DNA from: Gordionus sp. m RMFG-2023
Lineage: Eukaryota > Nematomorpha > Gordioida > Chordodea > Parachordodidae
Length of the DNA: 64,000 bases
Direction of reading: 5' to 3'
Assembly (NCBI RefSeq): GCF_954871325.1
Contig: NC_088776.1
Coordinates: 57,622,954 to 57,686,953 of the forward strand
This document shows, in pieces, positions 35,081-47,190 of the stretch. Numbering within the stretch: the stretch's first letter is position 1; every line of letters begins with the position of its first letter. The position numbers and the translations under genes are program-made. Under the pieces are notes generated by a model that saw nothing but the letters and a program-made list of their open reading frames with translations, was not told the DNA's origin and made no database searches.

Positions 35081-38000
35081 ATGTTGCAAGATGGGATAAT
35101 TAATGATCCTTGCCTGAGAGTAATGATTAATTTAGGGGGGAAAATTATTCCCATGTTATTTGATACGGGGGCAGCTATTTCAGTAATTGGATATAATAGA
35201 TATCAAAGTATTTGGCCAGGGGAAATGATAGAGAATGAGGGGTTAAGGATAAGACAGTTTGATGGGACATTGATGGCGGCAATGGGTAGGGTAGAGATAA
35301 TAGCAAAATTGGCGGAAAGAGTTGAAGTATTAGATTTATGGATTATCAATCATAATATAGAAGCTGTGTTGGGGTGGGACTGGATCACTAGGATTGGTCC
35401 CTGGTATGGTTTTTGGGGGGTATTTTCATGGTGGGGTGTATTTGTACCAAATACTAGTGAGGAGTATGCAGTTATGACATTTGAGGGTGAAAATGGAAGG
35501 TCGGGAGTTGAGACTATATTGAAGCCTGAGACCAGGGGAGACCATTCAAGGTGCGAAACAAAGGGGAACAACCCAAGGAGCGTAACAAAAGAGGATCCAA
35601 GGAGAGAAACAAAGGGGAACAACCTAAGGAGCGTAGCAAGAGAAGATGCGTGGAGCGAAACCAAGGGAGATAACTCAGGGAGCGTAACGAGAGAAGCCAA
35701 TCTAAGGAGCGAAACCAGGAGAAGTAATTCAAGGGGCGCAACAAAGGGAAGTGAGGTTAGGGGCAGAGTAGGAGAGGTGAATTATAAGAGAGAAATAGGG
35801 GGGAAGACTTCTAGGGAAGAAATAAGAGAAAACAATTATATAGATAAATCTAGGAAAATTTACCCGGGGCACGTAGGAGCTGTTAAGGAATATGATGATA
35901 TTAAGGATAGGGAGGAGGAAGGAAATAAGGGAAAAAGGGATATAGGGCTGCATAAAAAAAATCGAGATGTGAATAATGCTCAAACCTTAGAAAATCGAGA
36001 TGTGAATAATGCTCAACCCCAAGGAAGCCGGGAAGTGATTCATGCTCAAACTCACATCAGGAAGTGATTAATGCTAAGACACAAGAAGATCGGGCTAAGA
36101 CTCAAGGAAGTCGGGAAGTGATGAATGCTCACACCCAAGGAATTTGGGAGGTGATGGAGGCTAAGACTTTGTACGATGAAGAGGCGTTGCTAATTGATGA
36201 GGATGGAAGAAAATTGGGAATAGCCAAAGTGCAAGAAGGAGCCCGAAGATTAGTACAAAATTATCAAGTGATTTTTAATGAAGATTTAGGTTGTCTCAAA
36301 GATTATGAAGTAGATATTAAGTTAAAGGATGATTACGTTCCAAAGTATTGTGCGTTGCGAAGGATACCTTTTGAGTGGCGGAGAGAAGTAGAAAGGGAAT
36401 TGAATCAATGGGTAAAGAAGGATATTGTATGTCCCATAGAGTACAGTGAATGGGCGACCCCGTTGGTACCAGTGAAGAAAGCTAATGGAAAACTTCGTCT
36501 ATGTGCAGATTTCCGGGTCACGCTAAATCCGTGGGTCGTGGAGGTCAAATATCCATTTCCGCGTATTGAAGAAATATTGGCCAGTTTAAAGGGAAGTAAA
36601 TATTTTTCAAAGATTGATTTCTCTAATGCGTACCTACAGTTGCGGGTGAAACCGGAGGTGAGAAGGTTATTAACGATTACGACCCCAAAAGGGTTATTTG
36701 CGTTTTGTAGATTGCCCTTTGGACTTAGTGTATCAGCTCCTATTTTTCAGCGGACTATGGCAGCGGTTTTTCAAGGATTGGAAGGAGTTTACTACTATAT
36801 GGATGATGTGCTAGTGACAGGAAGAACTCCTGAACAACATGAACAGAGATTGGAAGAGGTATTCGGAGAATAAAAGAAAAAAGATTGCGGGCCAGTGTGG
36901 AGAAAAGCGTGTTGGAGGTCATGGAAGTGACATATCTAGGACACAAAATTACAGGAAAGGAGGTGAGACCTTTGGATAAGAACATGACGGGAATAGCAAT
37001 ATGAAGAGAATTAGCAATATGAAGAGACCAAATAATAAAGCAGAAGTGCAGGCCTTTTTGGGAATGGTCAATTATTACCATCGTTTCGTGGAAGGATTTG
37101 CTCAGATAGCCGCGCCGTTGTATCAATTGCTAAGGAAAGGAGAAAAGTTTGAATGGACAGAAGAACAAGAGGTGGCCTTTAAAGAGCTAAAATGCAGAAT
37201 TGGAAAGGAACCTATATTGGTGTGCTTCAACAGCGAATTGGAGGTATTTGTGGCAGTAGACGCGTCGAATAAAGGGGCAGGAGGGGCTTTATTACATTGT
37301 ATTGATGGGTTGGAAAGACCGGTGTTATTTTTCTCAAGGATATTTAGAGAGGCAGAGACTAGGTATTCCGTGATTGAGCAAGAAGCACTCGCCGTTATTT
37401 TTGGATTGACGAAATGCCGGGAGTATTTAATTGGGCGCAGGTTTGTTATTTACACCGATCATAAGCCGCTTGTGCATCTATTCAAGAAAGATAACAAGGA
37501 GCTGATGCTGTCGCCCAGGTTGCAGAGGTGGCTATTGCTCGTGGGTAGCTTTGACGTACAAGTGAGGTATCGCAGAGGGAAAGAGAACTACCTACCGGAC
37601 ATTTTATCTCGATGTGGAGCTGGAGAGGATTGTGAGGGGAAGGAACAGGAGGGACAAGATGAGAAGGAGGAACGAATACTAATTAGAACGATGGCTGGGA
37701 TATCCAGGGGTGGGCCAGTGACATGGGAGGCAATTAAAAGGGAAACGTTAAAGGATCGGGAATTGAGACGAGTCAAAGCGTGTCTCAAGGGACGGAAAAC
37801 GTGGCAAGATGGGGACAAAACGTTCAAATATATAGAGAAAGAATTAGCAATTATAGATGAATGTCTAGTGCGAGGGAGTCGGAGTGTTATACCCTTCAAA
37901 TTAAGGGAGGCCGTGATGGCAATGATTCATGCGGGACATCAAGGAATGGAGAGAATGAAACAGTGGGGACGGGAGTATGTATGGTGGCCGGGAATGAACA

Positions 38001-38779
38001 AAGACATTAAAAATATCAGTCGAGCCTGTGTCAGATGTAATTCTTGGGCTCCGATGCCTAGAAAAGATAGGGAAAGTGTGTGGCCACGAGCAACTCAGCC
38101 ATGGGAGCGTGTTCACTTAGAATTCTTCGACTTCGATAACAAGATGTACATGTTGGTAGTAGATGCATTTTCCGAGTGGGTTGAATATGAGGAGGTCAAA
38201 GGATTAACGACTCAAGTGGTGATAAAAATGTTGAAAAATCTATGGGCAAAGTTTGGAGTGGCCACCACAATAGTATCGGATGGGGGGCCAGCTTTTATCA
38301 GTAAGCAGTTCAAAATATTTTGTGGGGAAACGGGAGCCAAACACATTTAAGCACCGCCGTACCATCCAAGTTCGAATGGACAGGCGGAGAGGATGGTGGC
38401 GATAGTCAAGAATTGGTTGAAAAAATCAAAGGATGGCGGAGGGGAAATGTGGGTGGCTGTGGCGTATTATAATAATAGCAGAAAAGGGGAGGAGCCGTCG
38501 CCGGCGGAGAAATTTTTAGGGAGGAGGACCAGGATTTGGCTGGATTCGCTAAGACCGACAGAGCAGAGGCAGGAGCTAACCGAAACTGGGAAGGCCTCGG
38601 AGTTCATAGTAGGACAGGCAGTATGGGCCAGAATATTCAACAGTAATAGAAAATGGGAGGCGGGAGTAATTTTGGAAAACATGGGAAACAAAGTGACTAG
38701 AGTGGGATTCGCGGATGGGAGAGAGGGGGTGCGTCATCGGGATCAGTTGCGTAGAAGAATAAAATATATATATAATTAG
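35081..38779 (+). pseudogene. Ty3/gypsy pol region: protease, reverse transcriptase, RNase H, integrase
   Basis: Aspartic protease near 35100-35400 (active site FDTGAA). A Lys/Arg/Glu-rich spacer of repeated ETKGN/SVTRE words follows at about 35500-36150. Reverse transcriptase lies at about 36250-36850 (FSKIDFSNAYLQLRV, YYMDDVLV), then RNase H around 37230-37600 (VAVDASNKGAGG, YTDHKP). Integrase spans about 37900-38780, with an HHCC finger (HAGHQGMERMKQWG..CVRC) and catalytic-core motifs (VDAFSEWVEY, IVSDGG). The domain order is typical of Ty3/gypsy. The region has about two or three breaks and is treated as a fossil. Confidence 0.88.
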
Positions 38780-38960
38780 TGGGGTAGGTATTGTTTTTTC
38801 CGAATGTCAGCGATTGTAGAAGAATAAAATATATATATAATTAGTGGGGTAGGTATTGTTTTTCCGAATGTCAGCGATTATCCCTACGTACGAAAAAGAG
38901 AAAAAAATATAGATTATTAGTGGGGTAGGTCCTTCCGGATGTCAGCGATTACCCCTAAAT
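38762..38960 (+). repeat. Tandem repeat after the integrase region
   Basis: Three imperfect units of about 65 bp. The shared words are ATTAGTGGGGTAGGT and CCGAATGTCAGCGATT, the former preceded in units 1 and 2 by AATAAAATATATATATAATT. They lie directly after the pol region of the gypsy element. Function unknown. Confidence 0.85.
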
Positions 38961-40530
38961 AAATAAAAGAAAATTGTACAGTCCGAATGGGGAGATTATT
39001 CTGAAATGTGTGCAGGAAGGGAAAAATGGGACCGAATATCTGGAATGAACCATTTAGCCATGTATGCAAAATGCAATAATTAAATTGATGGCGCTCGGAG
39101 TTAATATTTTATCGGGGCGTTTTGGGCACCTTTTTGACCCAAATACCTCGGGTATATTCTTAATAAGGAGCAATTATTGTAATTGATGCCGATGTGATTT
39201 CGTAAAGGTTTAGCTTAATAGGAACCCAAATGAGTGTTTAATAAAGTTAATATTTAATTGGTAATAATTGCCTCTCTCTTTGTTAAAATGTTTTTACGAA
39301 ATTAGGTTTAGTTAAATAAGTTGGATATGTGCGCGACAGGTGTAGGAGGGAGAGTTAAGTAAAATAAGAATGTTTGAAAAATAAAAATGTTGACAAGCTA
39401 ACTTCTCGATTTAAAAGGAATGTCAAAATAAAAAGTTAAAAAAAAAGAAAGGCAATAAATCATCCTAATTTTTGGGGAAAGAAAGGGAGAATTAAAGTTT
39501 GGGTAACGCATAAAATGAGATAAAATTAAATTTAAAAAAATATATATGTAATGATTTGGCAGAAGTTTGAGGTTTGGAAAAGGGATAAGTTTAGAAGATA
39601 ATAAATCAAAATTAGGAATTGGGAGAATATTATGTCAAGATTTAGTTGGTGAGAAAAATTTTTTTTAAAAAAAGGGGGATCATAAATCTGAAAATAATAA
39701 GTTAACAAGTTAAATTTAGATCGTGAGTATAAAAGGGGGAAGAAAAACTAATTTGTTTCACACTTCTTAATTGATAGAAATTCTGTTTAAAATTCTTGTG
39801 GTTATATTCGTCATTCATTGTGAAGGTAAATAAAAAAATTTTATTATTAAGTTTAAATTAAAAGAGAAAAGAGAAAGAAAAGGTAAAGTTTTTTTTGGGT
39901 TGGGAGTTTTCGTGGATTCGTAAAGGAAATGGAGGTTTACATTTTTTTTTCATTAAAAGAAAAATTAATTAGATGAGGGAAGAAGGGGATTATTAATTAA
40001 AGAAAAGAAAAATGTATATGTGTTAGTTAAGAAATAAACAGTAGAATAAATTGTTTCTGTGACTTAGTAAGTGAAAGAAATTTTGTTTTAATCGTTTAAT
40101 TTATTAGAAAGGAAAAGGAAGAGTTTGTTTTTTTTTAAAATTGTTTCCACAATTTGTTTCTGTAAATTAATTTGTAAGAAAAATTTTTGGGGTAGAATCG
40201 TTGGTTTAATGGTTTTGGTGAATTATTACGTTGGTAATTGTTTTGATGAATTGTTAAGTAAAAGGGAATTTTTTTTTAAAATTTGTTTTCTTAGTGCCGT
40301 GGAGATCGTATGATTTATTAAAAGGAAAAGGGTTTTTTTTTAGCATTTGTTTCTGCAAATTGTTTCGTTCAAAATTTGTTTCTATAGCGCCTGGGAATCA
40401 AATTATTCTTATTGATTTATAAAATAAAGGGGATAAAAATTGGGAAGGGTGGATAGGTGTATAAGTTTAAATGTATATATATATATATTGAGTATATAGA
40501 TTGTGAGTACCTGTAGAGCGCCAGTCCAGG
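38961..40530 (+). other. AT- and purine-rich internal stretch of the gypsy element
   Basis: About 1.6 kb between integrase and the accessory frame, purine-rich on the plus strand (many AAAGGAAAAGG words) and without supported coding content. An acceptor-like CAGTCCAG just before the accessory frame could allow a spliced subgenomic message, as some gypsy relatives use. This is inference. Confidence 0.4.
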
Positions 40531-40965
40531 ATGAATGTTAGCAGAGGTTGGATTTTTGAAGACGTCGAATTGTATTGGATAATGATACAGCGACAGGTCC
40601 CGGGTTGGTGGGGACAGATGAGAGTTCCGAATCTCACGATGAGGCCAGTTGGGGGAGAGCAAAGACGCTGTTTATGTCACCAGATTGGGCATCTGCGCAG
40701 TCGATGTCCACAGAGGGGGCTGCGGAGGGAGAGCCGGGGAGTGAGAAGTCAACAGCAAGAGATCGAGCTGGCCCCGTGGCCAGTGGAGGAACCAGGGGAC
40801 GCAGGAAGCCGTTGGAGGAACAGCGCGGAGGAGGGAGTGCAGGCGCCGGAGTCGGAATATACCATGGAAGAGCTTGAGGCAACTTACCTGACTCCGGAGT
40901 TCATGGACTGGTTGGAGTGTTCCATATCAGACGCCGAGCGCGACTGGATTCTGGAGGGTGGGTAA
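40531..40965 (+). CDS. Accessory GC-rich frame before the 3' LTR (gypsy element)
   Basis: 144 codons in a local GC-rich island within an otherwise AT-rich element. It contains a CCHC-like knuckle (CLCHQIGHLRSRC, tighter than the usual C-x2-C spacing), a basic stretch, a Pro/Glu-rich middle and an acidic C-terminus (EYTMEELEATYL). It does not look like an envelope: there is no signal peptide or membrane anchor. A second plus-strand frame and a minus-strand frame are also open here, as is common in GC-rich DNA. The call as a real gene is therefore tentative. Confidence 0.4.
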   Translation: MNVSRGWIFEDVELYWIMIQRQVPGWWGQMRVPNLTMRPVGGEQRRCLCHQIGHLRSRCPQRGLRRESRGVRSQQQEIELAPWPVEEPGDAGSRWRNSAEEGVQAPESEYTMEELEATYLTPEFMDWLECSISDAERDWILEGG

Positions 40966-40984
40966 GGTTTTTGAAGGGGATAGC

Positions 40985-41520
40985 TGTCCTATCTGGGAAT
41001 GTTGACGCGATGCATATATTGTTTATTTATAAGTAGTATAGTTATCTCTGTAATATATTAGTGTCTCGCCGTCGTTTATTTATATAGGAATAGTTATTAT
41101 TTTTTTTTATAATATTATTTTGCAATGTTATTTTTTTTAGAAAAAATAATGTTTATTTTTTTTTAATATAATATAAATAGTGTAGAAAAAAAAATAATAG
41201 ACTATTATCTTTGATTCATTTTTTTTGAAAATAATAGAAATATATTATCTATTGAATATCATTGAGATTTTTTTTTTGTTTAATTAATTTTTCTTTAGTA
41301 ATAGAAAATAAATTTATTTTAGAGATATAATTAATTACTTAATAAAGTTTGTTTTTCTCCTTGTGATAAAAGTATATTTTAAAAAAGAAAAAGATTCGAT
41401 TAATCTTGTTAGGTACAAAAGAAAAAGAAATTGAAAATTTAAATTGATAAGATAAAGCTTATCGTTTTCGTTCCGAACCCCTGTCCCCTATAAACTTTCC
41501 GTTTGCCAGTCTTTCTGATA
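40985..41520 (+). repeat. 3' LTR of the Ty3/gypsy element
   Basis: 536 bp, matching 33032-33553. A purine-rich TTTGAAGGGGA lies just upstream at 40968-40982, the expected position of the polypurine tract. Confidence 0.9.
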
Positions 41521-41525
41521 CGTTC

Positions 41526-43425
41526 CTATTTTAAATTAGATATCATATCAATCTATTTGTAAAATAGAAGATTGTGGTAAGGTCTTAACTGGCACCATGC
41601 TGCAAATCTTGAACGACATATAGAAAGATTCCACAATAGGGAATTCAAATTATTAAGAAAAAAGAAAGAAAATTTGACTATTAAAAAAATCAAATAACGA
41701 AAACTGCAAACCAGTATAATACAATCCAAGACGCTTTTAAGTCCAACACTACTACAATACAAATCAATATAAATAAAGAAACTTTAATCCGCTCCTGCAC
41801 CGAGCTAATAACAGTTCACGGTAGGCCAATAAAATCAATTGACGACAAAGCATTTCGAAATATTATAGATCCAATAATTATAGGATTGGGTGGAAATTTA
41901 ACTATCAATTCGGAAAATATACGCAATAATATTAAAAAAATGGCGTTAGATTTTTCGGAAAATATAAAAAAGGAAGTATATCAAAAACTTATTTCGTTAA
42001 AATTAGATATAGCAACTAGATATGATAGGTCCATATTGGGGATCAATATTCAATTTATAAATAACGGAAAAATAAAATTAAGGACTCTATGCATGAAAGT
42101 GATTAAAGAACGACACACATCAGAATATCTTAAAAAAATTATTCTAGATGTTCTAAAAGAATATGAAATAAAAATTGAGCAGATTTACACAATAACCACC
42201 GATAATGCAGCAAATATGATTAAGTTAATTAAGCTATTAATACTACACGATGAAGAAGATGATGACCTTAACGATTATTTAATTAATGATGATTTAAATA
42301 ATAATGATATAGATAATGATTATTTAAATAATAATGATATAATTCATGATGAAAATAAAGAACCTTTTAATATTGAAAATATTAATCTTGCATCAAATTC
42401 CAGATCCATATTAATAGGTATTAGATGTGCTTCACATACATTTCAATTAGAAATTAATGATTGCATTAAAAATTCAAATGAAATTGTCATAATAAATAAA
42501 GCAAGAAACATCTGCAAAAAAATAAGAAATCAGACAACAATGGTCAAAATTAAATTTGAAAAAACCACTAATAGATTGTTTCACAAGATGGAACTCTATC
42601 TATTTAATGTTGGAGAGACTACTAGAGTTAAAAAGCTTTTGCCAAGAAATATCGCTCCAAAGCGATCGCGAAAAATGTTTATCAGAGAATGAATGGAAAA
42701 TAATTAGTGACATATTAAAAGCTTTATATCCAGCTTATGTTTTGACAAAATATTTACAAAGTGAACAATTGACAATGGGCGATTTTTATGCTGCGGGGAT
42801 CAAATGTCTCATGCAAACGAGTAAAGTAGACACTCCATTTGCCAGACTTTTAGTTTCTACGATGAAAGCACGAGAAATAAATTTTAAAAATGAAGTTTTT
42901 TGCTCTGCTATTTATCTCGACCCTAGATATAATGTATTTTTAACTTTTGAAGAAAGAGAGATCGCCAGAAAACATCTTTGTAAAACTTGGAACTTGATAC
43001 AAAATCTAAATAATCAGAATATTGAAATTCCTGATACTATGCCTACGTGTTCGTATTCGAAGGATAATTTAAATGATGATTTTGAAGATTTATTAAAGTC
43101 GCATGAAAGTCTTAATAAGAATAATTCTCAGGGCATCGAAAATTATAATAAATGTATAGAAATAGAATATATAATTCGGTCATTTGATAAGATAGAGAGA
43201 TTAGAAAAAGATACTAATCTTTTGAATTATTGGGAAAATGTAAAGAATAGTATGCCAGAACTTTATAAGTTAGTTATAACTGTGCTAGCAGTTCCAGCTA
43301 AGCAGGTCTCCGTAGAAAGAGCATTTTCAAGCTTTAAGTTTATACTCTCTGAGCAGAGAACTAAATTAAATCCTGAAATATTAGAAAATATTTTAGTTAT
43401 CCGTTCGAATTCTCTTTTTAACTAA
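41526..43425 (+). pseudogene. hAT transposase of the split element
   Basis: The right-hand part of a BED-type hAT transposase. A worn finger region near 41560-41690 (NLERHIERFHNREFKLL) contains stops. An open stretch runs from 41886 (PIIIGLGGNLTINSENI, later YTITTDNAANMIKL, with the catalytic-region Asp). A frameshift near 42560 leads into 42556-43425 (TRWNSIYLML, EVFCSAIYLDPRYNVFL). It ends with the dimerization domain AVPAKQVSVERAFSSFKFIL and NSLFN. The start was separated by the gypsy insertion, so this copy is dead, but most of the protein is readable, which suggests moderate age. Confidence 0.85.
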
Positions 43426-43826
43426 ATAGTATAGTATACATATTATTTTATTCATTATTGTATTTATGCATGTTTGTTTTTATCTTATTTATTTATGAAA
43501 TAAAAAAAACTAATTTGTCTAATTTATATTTCCTAAATTTAATAAAAATATCTATTAGATTATCATGGATAAATTAAATAAGAAATTATAAAAAAAGATT
43601 TTTCTCTAAAATTAATAAATACATGGTTAATGATTAATTTTTTTTAAAATTAAATTTATAAAAACCGGAACAAACCGAAAAGAACCGTTATAAATTATAA
43701 ACCGAACCGAACCGATATGATTTTTTTTAAAAAACCGAAATGGAACAAAACCTTTATAAAATTTTAAAATAATAACCGGAATGAACCGAACCGTTATACT
43801 AAACGGTTCGAAACCCTGAAATCTTT

Positions 43827-44301
43827 TCTTGCTCCAGATAATATAAGAAAAAATAATATCAAATTTTTAGATACTCTTATATTTTTAAATAACTTGATTT
43901 TTTTTTACATTTCTAATAAATTGAATTTTGATTTCTTTTATTAATTTATTATTATGTATAAAATATTACTTAATTATATTATACAATCATATAATAACCA
44001 CAAACAAAAAAAATATTCAATTGGATTTTTTATAGGTATCTGCTTTGTTCCGATATTTAATATCGGCACAGTCCTAATATATTATTTAATAAATTATCAT
44101 TAAAATGTATTATTTCATTCATATTAGAGTCCTGTAGACTATAAAATATAGGCTCCAGCTTGTACCACAGACTAGGTGGCCCAAAAAATAATATATTTCT
44201 TTCCTTTTTTTTTGCCTGATTGAGTGCCACAATTATAAAATGAATTAAAAAAATTACTAGGTGATTCATTTTATTATTGTAAAAAGCATGATTGGGGTAA
44301 C
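43827..44301. other. AT-rich spacer between two transposons
   Basis: No gene, repeat end or RNA was recognised between the hAT element and the gag-only LTR element. A 70-codon minus-strand frame has no family resemblance. Confidence 0.45.
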
Positions 44302-44306
44302 CCTTG

Positions 44307-44607
44307 TAAAATATATCTCAATTTACACTACAAATAATTTTATTTCAATAACTTCACTTTATTTTTTATCTAATAAATTCCAATAGTATAATCATAAAAT
44401 TCGATATCAAATAATTCAAACTCCAATTCATAAATATACAATTCACTTAATAAAATCTCCTTTATTTCATATAAAAATTACATACTGAAAAAAAATATTA
44501 CTTTTTACAATAAAAATATATCATTTCAAAAGAATAATAATCTGATTGACATCTCTTGAAAATAAATAAACATTTTTATTTTTCTCTTTAATTCAACATT
44601 TACAACA
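44307..44607 (-). repeat. 3' LTR of the gag-only element
   Basis: 301 bp. On the minus strand it begins TGTTGTAAATGTTGAATTAA and ends ATATATTTTA. It matches 47191-47495 closely. Confidence 0.88.
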
Positions 44608-45898
44608 CGCCCACCCTTCAAAAGCCCAGATACCATATAATTATCGTTCTTTAAGGACATTGATTATTTCCTCGTCATTTATCGAATCTTATCTTTGAAC
44701 ATCATCGACTTTTAACTATTGAATTGTCTTTTTTCAACATGCGGATTATAATAATTAATATATTTTGTTTATTTTATAATACATCTAAATTTGGATTCAA
44801 CAATCCTTTACAATTATTTTCTTTTTCTTAATGTTCAATTATAAAACAAATAATTGACCACAAACAAAATAAAAGAATACGAATAGGGATAAAAAAGATA
44901 ATTTATAATTATCACTATTAAAATTACATATATAGATTTTCGTTATATACATTAAGAAAATAATATGAACCACAAAAAAAAATATTAAGACATGTAATAT
45001 AGCAAAAATACAAAACTACAATATATATATATAATGCCACTACAATCATATTTTTTATGTTACAAAACAAAAAAAAATATGAAGATGTGCCGATAGATAA
45101 AAAAAAATTTTAATTTATAATTATAACTATTAAAACTATAAACAATATCATCACATCACATTCCATCCTTTTTTAAAACTCTTTTATTTTACATAATTCT
45201 TCACTAGGTCCAAGTTTAAAATCTTTTATTGTCCACCGACTTTCATTTAAAAGTTTTTTCTTTATCACATAATATTTAAAAAAATTTTTTAATTTTACAT
45301 TGTTTCACAACAATGTCTCTTTAAATTAAAAAAAATACATTTTTTTAAAAAAATTCTACACAAAAGTTTGTATTTCATTGAACTTTCTAATACCATGCCA
45401 CATGGTATTATTCATGAATTTATTAAAGTCAATGTTTTTATTTTATTGATAACAATTTTATTCTTAAATTAAAATATTCTTCTATACTGCTTAAAATAAA
45501 TAATACTTTTCTTCCCAGATGTTATTTTTATTAAAACTTTTATTACAATATATTATCACTTTTAATTATGCTTTACTCAATTTTATATTGACACGAAAAC
45601 ACGAACACTGATTACTTTCATTTTCAATTCATTATATTTGAATCACCATTAATATCATTAATATTCACGCCTAAATTCATTTCAGAATTTAAAGGTCTCT
45701 GAATCTCATTTATGTTTTTATTAAAAATCTCCCATGGATTAATCATCATTCCCATAATGATTATCTATTTTATTATATATATCCACAAAATTTTTAATTA
45801 AACTATATATATCAAAATATTTATTATTCTCTAAATATGATTTTTCTATTTTTATATGATTCTCTTTCAAATCATATAGTCACTGTGACCCACTCACA
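44608..45898 (-). other. Non-coding interior of the gag-only LTR element
   Basis: About 1.3 kb between gag and the 3' LTR, very AT-rich, with no supported reading frame. In an autonomous relative pol would lie here. Confidence 0.55.
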
Positions 45899-46915
45899 CT
45901 ATTGAATACAATGTATGGCAATGTGTCCCATTTCTTCACATTTGAAACACATTCTATCATGGTCTGTATTATAAGTTTTAATTTCATCCACATTTATAAT
46001 CTGAGGATTTTGTATACTTTGAACCACTGGATTTATCACTACCGATGTTCGTTGCGGAAATCCACTTTTGAAATTGGCTTCTTTCACCATGCAATTTCTT
46101 TTTATATGTCCTACAAAACCACATCTATGACACACTATGTCATTTTTTTCACTTGGTTTTGCAGTCACATTCTCATTAGTTTTTCGGTCTCTTGAATAAC
46201 AATTTTTACCGATATGTCCTTTTCTTCCACAAAGTTCACAACTTTCCATTATATTATTATTATTTTTAATTTTTAAGTTGGAAACATCTCTTGACAAATT
46301 TTTCATATTTTCTTTCATTTCTCTAATTTCACTTAAAATTAGAGATTCCTCTGTACTTTGTCTCAAAGTATTATTGGTATTATTTGTATTATTATTTTTC
46401 AAAATTTCTACTGGTTTCTCGATTAAAACCTCAGAAATTTGTTTTTTAAATTCTATCACTATTGAATTTAATTTTTTATTTATATCCTCCGATATGTCAA
46501 TATTTTGATGAAAATTAAATACTTCGCCCGTATCTAATATTTTCTCATATTTTTCTTCAACATTTTTTTTACCATTTAAATTTTTTAATACTAACAAAAT
46601 TAAATGTAAACTATTTTTGATATCTTCAGAAATATCTGGAGATTTCACTAAAACTTTAGGAATCAAAATTTCGGTATTTGTATTTTTTATATCATTTTCT
46701 TTATTTTTAAGAGATCTTCTTTTTATTTTCCTTATTACTTGTTTCATTATAATTAAGATTACATAAAACACAAAAAAAATTATTGCAGTAATGACATTAT
46801 TGGTCACATCCACTTTATTAAAGTTTGAATTAAAAATTTTATTAAAATTACTCTTAAAATTTGACATTTTATTAATATTATGCTTATTATAATTATCATT
46901 AAAATAAAAAGCCAT
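45899..46915 (-). CDS. Gag-like protein with membrane segment and three zinc knuckles
   Basis: 338 residues on the minus strand. A hydrophobic segment at about residues 42-58 (TAIIFFVFYVILIIM) is followed by a basic stretch (IRKIKRRSLKNK). A Lys/Glu/Asn-rich middle with heptad-like spacing (EIREMKENMKNLSRDVSNL) suggests a coiled coil. Three CCHC knuckles follow: CELCGRKGHIGKNC, CHRCGFVGHIKRNC and CFKCEEMGHIAIHC. The layout parallels the gypsy Gag at 34230-34976. The frame is open throughout. Confidence 0.82.
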   Translation of the reverse strand: MAFYFNDNYNKHNINKMSNFKSNFNKIFNSNFNKVDVTNNVITAIIFFVFYVILIIMKQVIRKIKRRSLKNKENDIKNTNTEILIPKVLVKSPDISEDIKNSLHLILLVLKNLNGKKNVEEKYEKILDTGEVFNFHQNIDISEDINKKLNSIVIEFKKQISEVLIEKPVEILKNNNTNNTNNTLRQSTEESLILSEIREMKENMKNLSRDVSNLKIKNNNNIMESCELCGRKGHIGKNCYSRDRKTNENVTAKPSEKNDIVCHRCGFVGHIKRNCMVKEANFKSGFPQRTSVVINPVVQSIQNPQIINVDEIKTYNTDHDRMCFKCEEMGHIAIHCIQ

Positions 46916-47190
46916 TTTTTCATTAATTACCCAAAATTTAAAATTTTATCTTATATATTTCTAATTTTAATCCAAAAAATCTTACTATTGCGTTGTGTAA
47001 TTTATAATACAAAAAAAAAATTTCTTACTTTTATATTTCCAGAATCCACTATTATTTTGAGGAACCCGGTCCTAGAAATTGTTCTTCCTTTATAATATCT
47101 AAAATTCTCTTCACAAAATATTCACTATTTTTTTAAATTTGCTTATTTTTCCCTAATAAGTGTTCACGAATCCTGGTCGTTCGGTACCAA

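Larger units (their letters stand above)
33032..41520 (+). mobile_element. Ty3/gypsy LTR retrotransposon with a transmembrane Gag
   Basis: Paired LTRs (33032-33553 and 40985-41520) and a 5-bp target duplication CGTTC (33027-33031, 41521-41525) bound an 8.5-kb element inserted in a hAT transposon. Order: 5' LTR, primer-binding-like TGGTGGCCAAGACG just after it, repeat-rich leader, Gag, protease, reverse transcriptase, RNase H, integrase, a 1.7-kb AT-rich stretch, a GC-rich accessory frame, a purine tract and the 3' LTR. The LTRs differ mostly by small insertions and look roughly 95% alike by eye, so the insertion is not very recent. The copy is nearly whole, with a few breaks in pol. Confidence 0.92.
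31454..43818 (+). mobile_element. hAT element split by a Ty3/gypsy insertion
   Basis: Terminal repeats CAGGGGTTCGAACCG and CGGTTCGAAACCCTG bound the element. Flanks are AAATCTGT (31446-31453) and AAATCTTT (43819-43826), an 8-bp TSD with one mismatch. Without the 8.5-kb retroelement it is about 3.9 kb. The left part (31454-33031) holds a long imperfect hairpin; the right part (41526-43425) carries the transposase. The retroelement entered near the start of the transposase, next to codons resembling a BED-finger start (WFGKS). Confidence 0.88.

Noticed and set aside
35350-35983. Minus-strand frames rich in Leu, Ser and Arg
   Set aside because: They are shadows of the repetitive, charged spacer in the gypsy pol region on the plus strand.
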